From the NCBI GenBank assembly GCA_032718475.1, contig JAUCBJ010001005.1:1-64000 (forward strand): a DNA stretch of 64,000 bases, written 5' to 3'. Shown here piece by piece: positions 58,501 to 64,000 of this stretch. The stretch is from Nemertoderma westbladi. Its lineage: Eukaryota > Xenacoelomorpha > Nemertodermatida > Nemertodermatidae. Each line of letters starts with the position of its first letter. Position 1 is the stretch's first letter. The notes under the pieces are model-generated. The model was not told the DNA's origin and made no database searches. It worked only from the letters and a program-made list of their open reading frames with translations. Position numbers and translations under genes: made by a program.

Positions 58501-60709
58501 CATCGGCCGGAACGTAACAGAACAAATCGACTATCCACTGGAGAAAACGGTTTATAACGGTTATTTAAAACGGACCGACGCTTTACTCGTGTTGGAGTAT
58601 CAAACCAATGAAGTCTGTCAGTTCAGCGTTTTTGTTACTAACAGGGTAGCTATTATTCTTAGTCGCACAAAGATAGATCAATGGAGACATTGCCCTGGTA
58701 CGATTAACCCAGCCGATATCGCCTCCCGGGGAGCAACTCCACAGGAACTGATAGATACTCCAGATTGGTTGGGTGGACCCGACTTCCTGAGCAAGGAAGA
58801 GGATAAATGGCCTCCTCACCTTACTACGGCGGAGATTAGACAAGCCAAGGGAGCGGAGACAGTCAAACCTAAAACCCGGGCGAGTAAATTGAAGTTATTT
58901 AAACCGACTATCGATCTATCTGTATTACATACTTCCGGGAATGATGCTTCGGATCCACAATCCCTCAACACAAATAAGGCTGTTGTGGAAATTAGAGGTA
59001 GAGACTGGAAATCTGGAATACCTGACATCTCGCACGGAATCTCACCCCTGCTGCAGCGAGCAATGCATCACTACAGTTCCTGGAATCGGCTCTGTAAAGC
59101 CGTTACGTATTTAAGGAGATGTTTTCATCATCACTACTCCAGGACAAAGACCATTAGTGATATCGCTCCATTGACATCTGCACAAGTTCATGTTATTAAA
59201 AATTTACCCAAATATAAGACATCTGACCGTTTTCTAAAGGAGAAAATTAGTCACCAGGAGCATGAAGAAACCAATAAGCAGATACTGAGACTCCTGCAAT
59301 GCTATGAGGATTCCGAAAAGTATTTCCTGTTGTTGAGAAATCCGCAGATGCGCTTAAGGGATCGATTCTCTAGCACAATGATAGATGGGTTAATACGTGT
59401 TGGAGGAAGGCTCACCAATGCGCCCTTATCCTTTGACACTAAATTCCCCATACTTATTAGAAATCTTGAAGTACAAATCAAGATGATTGTAGATGTTCAC
59501 AGTAAACTTTATCATGCTGGTAGAGAACGAGTTCTTAGCGAAATTCGAACTCGCTATTATTTTGATAAACCCCGTAGAGCTCTGAACCAAGTTCTTAGGG
59601 ACCGCATACCCTGTAGGAAAGCATTCAGTAGGCCTTTAACACAGCGAGAGGCAGAATTACCTAGGGAACGAGTAAGCTTCTATGAACCACCTTTTACTAA
59701 TACTGGTGTAGATTTATTTGGCCCTATTGAAGTATATCGTGCTAGGACTATAGTCAAGAGATGGTGTGTCATCTTTGTGTGCATGACTTGTAGAGCCATC
59801 CATCTCGATATGGTGAACGATCTATCTACCAACAGCTTCGTATTAAGTTTACGCCGACAGATCGCTCGCTTCGGGACGAGTAATACCATGAGATCGGATA
59901 AGGGAACGAACTTCATTGGTGCCAACAACGAAATACAGGCTTACGTGAAGGATTGGAACCAAAGACAGGTGGACGATCAGCTAAGGATAACAGCATCTAG
60001 CTGGACCTTTGACGCCGCCGACGCCCCTTGGTGGGGAGGAAGTTGGGAGAGATTAATTAGAAGTGTCAAGACCGCATTTCACTTTATAGTGCCATGCCGT
60101 GCGTATCTCACTGACGAACTTTTGCGGACGTTAATGGAGGAAATAGCTGCCTATCTCAACGAGAGACCGCTTATGCCAGTCTCATCGAGTCCCGATTCCC
60201 TGGAAGCGCTAACACCCACGCACTTCCTACTGAAGAAACCTGTAGCCATGCTCCCACGATCGGAGATTGCCGACGGAGACGAATACTGCCGTCGAACTTG
60301 GCAACTTATGCAGTTGCTATCTCGTCGTTTTGCTGACCATTTCGAGAAACATTATCTGCCCACGCTACAACTTCGAACTAAGTGGTTTGCGCAGCAAGAA
60401 AACGTCAGCGCCGGAGATATGGTGCTTATTGTAGATCCAGACCTACCACGTAAACGGTGGCAGACAGGTCGTATCATCGAGACTCACATCTCGGATGATG
60501 GTTTAGTACGCTCGGTAGAACTCATTGTCATGCGGCGTAACTTCAAGAAGCCAGGCATAATCTTTGAGACGCAACAACTCAATTGCCCAGTTGGTCGTTT
60601 ATGTTTACTGGAAAGAGACAGAGAACTCTCCGGAAACTATGGAAGGCAAGACACTCTTCCCACGACCACCTCCCTAATTCCTCAAACATCTAGGGACTCC
60701 CCAACGTGA
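52600..60709 (+). pseudogene. gag-pol: BEL-C gag-pol (~2.7-kilo-codon), domains complete, several nonsense/frameshift lesions
   Basis: ATG at 52600 (MSDTQQNLSDSLID). Gag has an Ala/Glu/Lys coiled-coil run (53780-53950) and a DUF1759-like domain (54940-55345). Zinc knuckles follow: CALCDGTH...C and CYNCLRPGHQRRTC, then CAKCSAKHH (55795-55985). The protease has LLDSGSTGTFID (56320-56355). RT has ASDIEGMFLQV (57570-57600) and YMDDNL (57810-57825). RNase H, integrase (GVDLFGP, SDKGTNF, GGSWERL) and a DUF5641-like tail end at 60709. Lesions: a frameshift near 52910; TGA near 53018; TGA 53472-53474; TAA 53682-53684; a frameshift near 54900; TGA 55343-55345; TGA 57350-57352; TGA 57962-57964. The last two replace CGA of sister copies. 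An apparent extra few codons (near 58556) sit inside RNase H. Confidence 0.92.
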
Positions 60710-61168
60710 TACGTCTGGAGTGGGTGTATGACTATATCATTTTATCTATTTTATTATATTTTATACGTGAACATTATTATGTACTTTATTATAATCGTTT
60801 TTATTCAATTTTATTTAGTAGAACGTTATTTTAGATTATTTAGTAGGTTAGTGCAATATATTATTGTTTATTACGTAATTACATATATAATATATATTTA
60901 GTGTGACGGCGAGAAATAATTTTTCTCTTTCCTTACTGTCCGTATCATATTATAAATACGTGACTACAGTAAGATGAAATGTCCGTACTTATTAAAGTAC
61001 AATAAAGCCACTACTATATTTAAGTATTATTGGTAGGCAGAGTATTAGGAATGCAAAGTTCAGATCCTCGTGTCTCGGCTAAACCAAGCTCTGGGTAGAC
61101 CTTGGAAACGACTTGCCTCTTCACACTGACATTGCTTCGTGCGATATTGCTCTTCTACCTTATATTAA

Positions 61169-62719
61169 CCCTATTAGTACCGGGCTATAAAATGCTGTAC
61201 AAATACCGGGGGGGGGTCATATTGACCCCTCCCTCTAAAATCTACAAATATTAACGAAAACGTCTGATTTTTTGTTTGTACGTAGGTATCACTAGTCTGG
61301 ATCCGACCGAAAAAAAAAATTTTCAAAAAAATGGACTGGAGTGGTAATATTGCAGCACCAAAATTACAAGTAGTGCACAATTTTCACAAAATTTGAAAGT
61401 TACATTTTTCGGCTAATTGTTTTTTAATACAGGTTTTCTGGGGCGCAAAATACATTGGAAAATATTTAAAAATGATATGATTACCATAAATGGCTGTTTA
61501 GTCCTCTATGCGTAGGAAAAAAATGAAAAAAACAAGTAACCAGCACTTTTCAGTTAGAACACAAAATTTTTAATTCACTTATACGATGCTATAAATTCAC
61601 ATTTTTAGGTTTTCTAGGGCGCTGATTCTAATGGAATACATTTCAAATATGCCAGATCATTGCTACTTGTATTTTTCGGCGTAATTTGGCAAATTTTGGT
61701 GCTAGCACCAAATTTCGTACCCATCACCAAAAAGTACAAGTTTGCGATGTCCAGTGCTGTTTTTATTGTTTCCATCGGATTCAGGACCCTCATAAACCCG
61801 TATAACGCAAGAAACAAGATGATACTATCTACTGATCAATTTACTCATTTTCCAAAATTTGGTGCAAAACAACAATTTTCACCCACCGGCGAAAAATACA
61901 AGTTTGAAAACTCTTATGAAATTTTTACTGATTCCATTGAATTCAGAACCCTAACAAACCCGTATAACGCAAGAAACAAGATGACACAATCAATTGATAT
62001 ATTTGATGGTTTTCAAAATTTGGTGCTAGCACCACATTTTGCACCCACTTCCGAAAAATACAAGTTTGAGATGTCTAGTTCGATAATTATATATTCCATT
62101 GAATTCAGAACAGCCATAAACCTCTAAAATGTAAGAAATAAATTGTCACAAGCAATTTTATCTATTGAATGGATTTTCAAAATTTCGTGCTAGCACCAAA
62201 ATTTGCACACAGCACCGAAAAATACAAGTTTGATACGCTTGGTGCAACTCGTATACATTTCATCGAAACCAGAACCCCAAAAAACCCAAATTGCGTAAAA
62301 AACAAGTTTCAAACAATCAATTTACAAAATTGACATATTTCAAAATTTGGTGCTGGCACCAAAATTTGGCACTCGCCGAAAAAAAAAGTTTGAAATTTCT
62401 AAATCAATTTATATGAATTCCATCCAATTGCTAACACCAAAAAACCGGTGTAAATAAAAAATAGAGATGTTACAATTAATATTTAATGAAATGTAATTTT
62501 CAAAAAACGTCTCAAAAAAAGTGCCAAAAGTAGGGTTAAAAAATGGTGCTATAACTCGAAAACTACCCAATATTTTTGAAAACGGTTTTCACTACTAGGA
62601 AGACAATAGATTTTTAGGAAAAGTCATAAAATTTCAGAATTCCAACTGCGTTTGTTTCAGAATTATAATAAAAAAACCACGGGAGGGGTCATATTGACCC
62701 CCCCCCGGGTTTAATAGGG
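61169..62719. mobile_element. piggyBac-like non-autonomous element (1551 bp), TTAA duplication
   Basis: TTAA flanks both ends (61165-61168, 62720-62723) and BEL-A has the empty site with a single TTAA (TATATTAAATAATAC near 3447). Termini CCCTATTA...CCGGG and CCCGGGTTTAATAGGG are inverted. A second inverted pair GGGGTCATATTGACCCC lies just inside each end. No transposase. The interior has about five diverged ~150-170-bp units containing CAAAATTTGGTGCTAGCACC and AAATACAAGTTTGA. An open frame over these units (61660-62127) is repeat-derived, not a supported gene. Confidence 0.9.
61660..62460. repeat. Diverged tandem units inside the piggyBac-like element
   Basis: Each unit holds a palindromic TTTGGTGCTAGCACCAAA-like core (clearest near 61695-61712 and 62020-62037), then CGAAAAATACAAGTTTGA and a CCATTGAATTCAGAACC segment. 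Confidence 0.7.
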
Positions 62720-63881
62720 TTAAATAATACATATAGTAGCGTGATGTCCTCTAACAGTAGCGTAAAACGCAAATAAATCTGTTAAACCTTTTGACCATCT
62801 GTAATTCTAGTCGATTAAGATATCGCGGCACCCACCGATATACTTGAAAGACAAACTTTGGAATCAGTGGTTAACGTCCCCAGACAAGTTCTGGAATTAA
62901 TCGGTGCCCATCTTAAATATTAATTTAATATTTATTAAAATCTGTAAAATTCAGATCCTTTAAAATTTCTAGTCAATTAAGATATCGCAGCACTTACCGA
63001 TACTCTTAAAGGACAATTTTATAGAATTAAGGATCCTCAGTCCCCAGACATGTTCTGGAACAAAAATTGTGTCAATTTTAACATCAAATAATAAAATTCA
63101 CCAGAATAAATTTAAATTCATATTTTAAATGAATTTCATAAATTGTCATTTTGCGCAATTTATAACATTCCCAAAATTCCATTAATTAATAGATCATGGG
63201 AGCGGAGATTCATCCTATTGAGTGTATTAGAGTGCGAGAATCTCCAACATATAGTCAATAGCTGATAAAATTAATAAAATCATACATAAAGAGGATATTG
63301 ACAATTAAAGAATTACTATTAAATAGCATCCCAGATCTGTATGCATGAGAATTACCCTAATTCTACCGCTAGCATTCCACAATGTCACCATAGCAACACC
63401 CACGCTAGAATTAGAAGCAAGTTAAGAGAACAATAGAAAGCTTGTCCCATTGCATAGTATAGAGAATACATAGCACACTGTTAGTATCCAAGGATACACA
63501 GTAACAACGTGACATTCTGGAAGGCACTGACTAACGGACAAATGGCCTGCATGTGTACAATTTGTGACAGTTGTGTGGAATTTGTGCGTTTATAGGTGAA
63601 TGTTACTGCTAAAGTATGTTTACAGTAGCTAGTCGCAATTGTAAAAGTAGCCCAACTCTCCTATAGAAAGAACCTAAGTGGATCCAAGCCTTTGGGACGG
63701 ACAGTGGAGTGACTTGTGCCGGTTATCGTTGTCGTGCTGTTGCTACATGTTGGCGTAAACACCGCGACGACGGTACATCGGCGCTGAGAATCCCACTGTC
63801 CGGGGGCAAAGAGAAGTAGGCAGCGACGCCCGCTCGCCTAAATATAAACTCATTTGATATTAATAAACTCAGATAGCAGAT

Positions 63882-64000
63882 ATGACGGAGTTGATAGAAG
63901 ATGATCTTGGTATTAGGGAGCGATATACTCTACCTTTGCAAGCATTTGTGGATAGCTTAATACGCGGTGAAGCCGATCCAACCATTACTGAGGACGATGG
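63882..64000 (+). CDS. BEL-C ORF2, first 39 codons (continues outside window)
   Basis: ATG at 63882 begins MTELIEDDLGIRERYTLPLQ, nearly identical to the start at 4616; it is open to the window edge. Whether the rest is intact cannot be seen. Confidence 0.88.
   Translation, partial: MTELIEDDLGIRERYTLPLQAFVDSLIRGEADPTITEDD

Larger units (their letters stand above)
60710..63881 (+). other. BEL-C spacer between pol and ORF2 (with insertion)
   Basis: Colinear and nearly identical with 2986-4615 of BEL-A except for the 1551-bp insertion at 61169-62719. Hairpin modules lie at about 62805-62915 and 62970-63080 (CCAGACAAGTTCTGG, CCAGACATGTTCTGG); the GGAGATTC/GAATCTCC stem is at about 63203-63243. 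Confidence 0.75.
49171..64000 (+). mobile_element. BEL-C: BEL/Pao element, 5' LTR to start of ORF2 (3' end outside window)
   Basis: Order: 5' LTR 49171-50364, leader, gag-pol 52600-60709, spacer with a piggyBac-like insertion, ORF2 start at 63882. It is very close to BEL-A in pol, spacer and ORF2. It keeps the zinc knuckles and protease that BEL-B lacks, but gag-pol has several stops and frameshifts. The start directly adjoins the truncated 5' LTR of BEL-B in head-to-head orientation. Confidence 0.93.

Noticed and set aside
61660-62127. 155-aa ORF in the piggyBac-like element
   Set aside because: It runs over tandem repeat units and has repeated peptide segments only because the DNA is repetitive.
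1-64000. CRISPR arrays, operons, prophage or other prokaryotic systems
   Set aside because: Introns, SINE, LTR and LINE elements and animal genes show eukaryotic nuclear DNA; the tandem repeats seen lack spacer structure.

Overview
The window is animal nuclear DNA, most likely from a marine invertebrate (an invertebrate deuterostome or a lophotrochozoan; I cannot name the species). The evidence is spliced metazoan genes (a CAP/SCP secreted protein, ALG13, a SMIM15-like protein), BEL/Pao and Ty3 LTR retrotransposons, a tRNA-derived SINE whose body resembles the Ceph/Meta-SINE domain, and TTAA-, TA- and 9-bp-TSD DNA transposons. Well over half of the window is transposon.

Layout. (1) 1-10213, plus: the 3' part of a giant BEL/Pao element (BEL-A): the end of pol, a 1.6-kb structured non-coding spacer, a ~1.4-kilo-residue third ORF (called ORF2 here) and the 3' LTR. 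(2) 10338-18684: exons 3 and 4 of a CAP gene copy whose intron 3 holds a solo BEL LTR with a perfect AAATG duplication, itself invaded by a 6.2-kb Ty3-type element (11351-17530, minus). (3) 18685-32894: host-like DNA with a second, complete four-exon CAP gene (22201-25364), an intronless ALG13 (26366-26863), a SMIM15-like ORF (30480-30797), a SINE with perfect 12-bp duplications, LINE fragments, a TA-flanked mariner-like element and a foldback element with 9-bp duplications. (4) 32895-49170, minus: BEL-B, a nearly complete 16.3-kb element with both LTRs but large internal deletions. (5) 49171-64000, plus: BEL-C, abutting BEL-B head-to-head, running off the right edge and carrying a 1551-bp piggyBac-like insertion with a perfect TTAA duplication.

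The most unusual observation is the BEL/Pao lineage. All three copies share the same organisation: LTR, long leader, gag-pol, ~1.6-1.8-kb spacer with repeated hairpins, then a second long ORF with a CCHC zinc knuckle, further Cys/His clusters and a basic tail in the position where an envelope gene would lie, then LTR (the end of BEL-C ORF2 and its 3' LTR lie outside the window). The LTR termini (TGT...ACA) are fixed by the solo LTR's 5-bp duplication. A stem-loop with a compensatory base-pair change lies directly downstream of the 5' LTR, where a tRNA primer-binding site would be expected. Every copy carries nonsense mutations, several of them CGA-to-TGA, so these are decaying copies. I recognise no family for ORF2.
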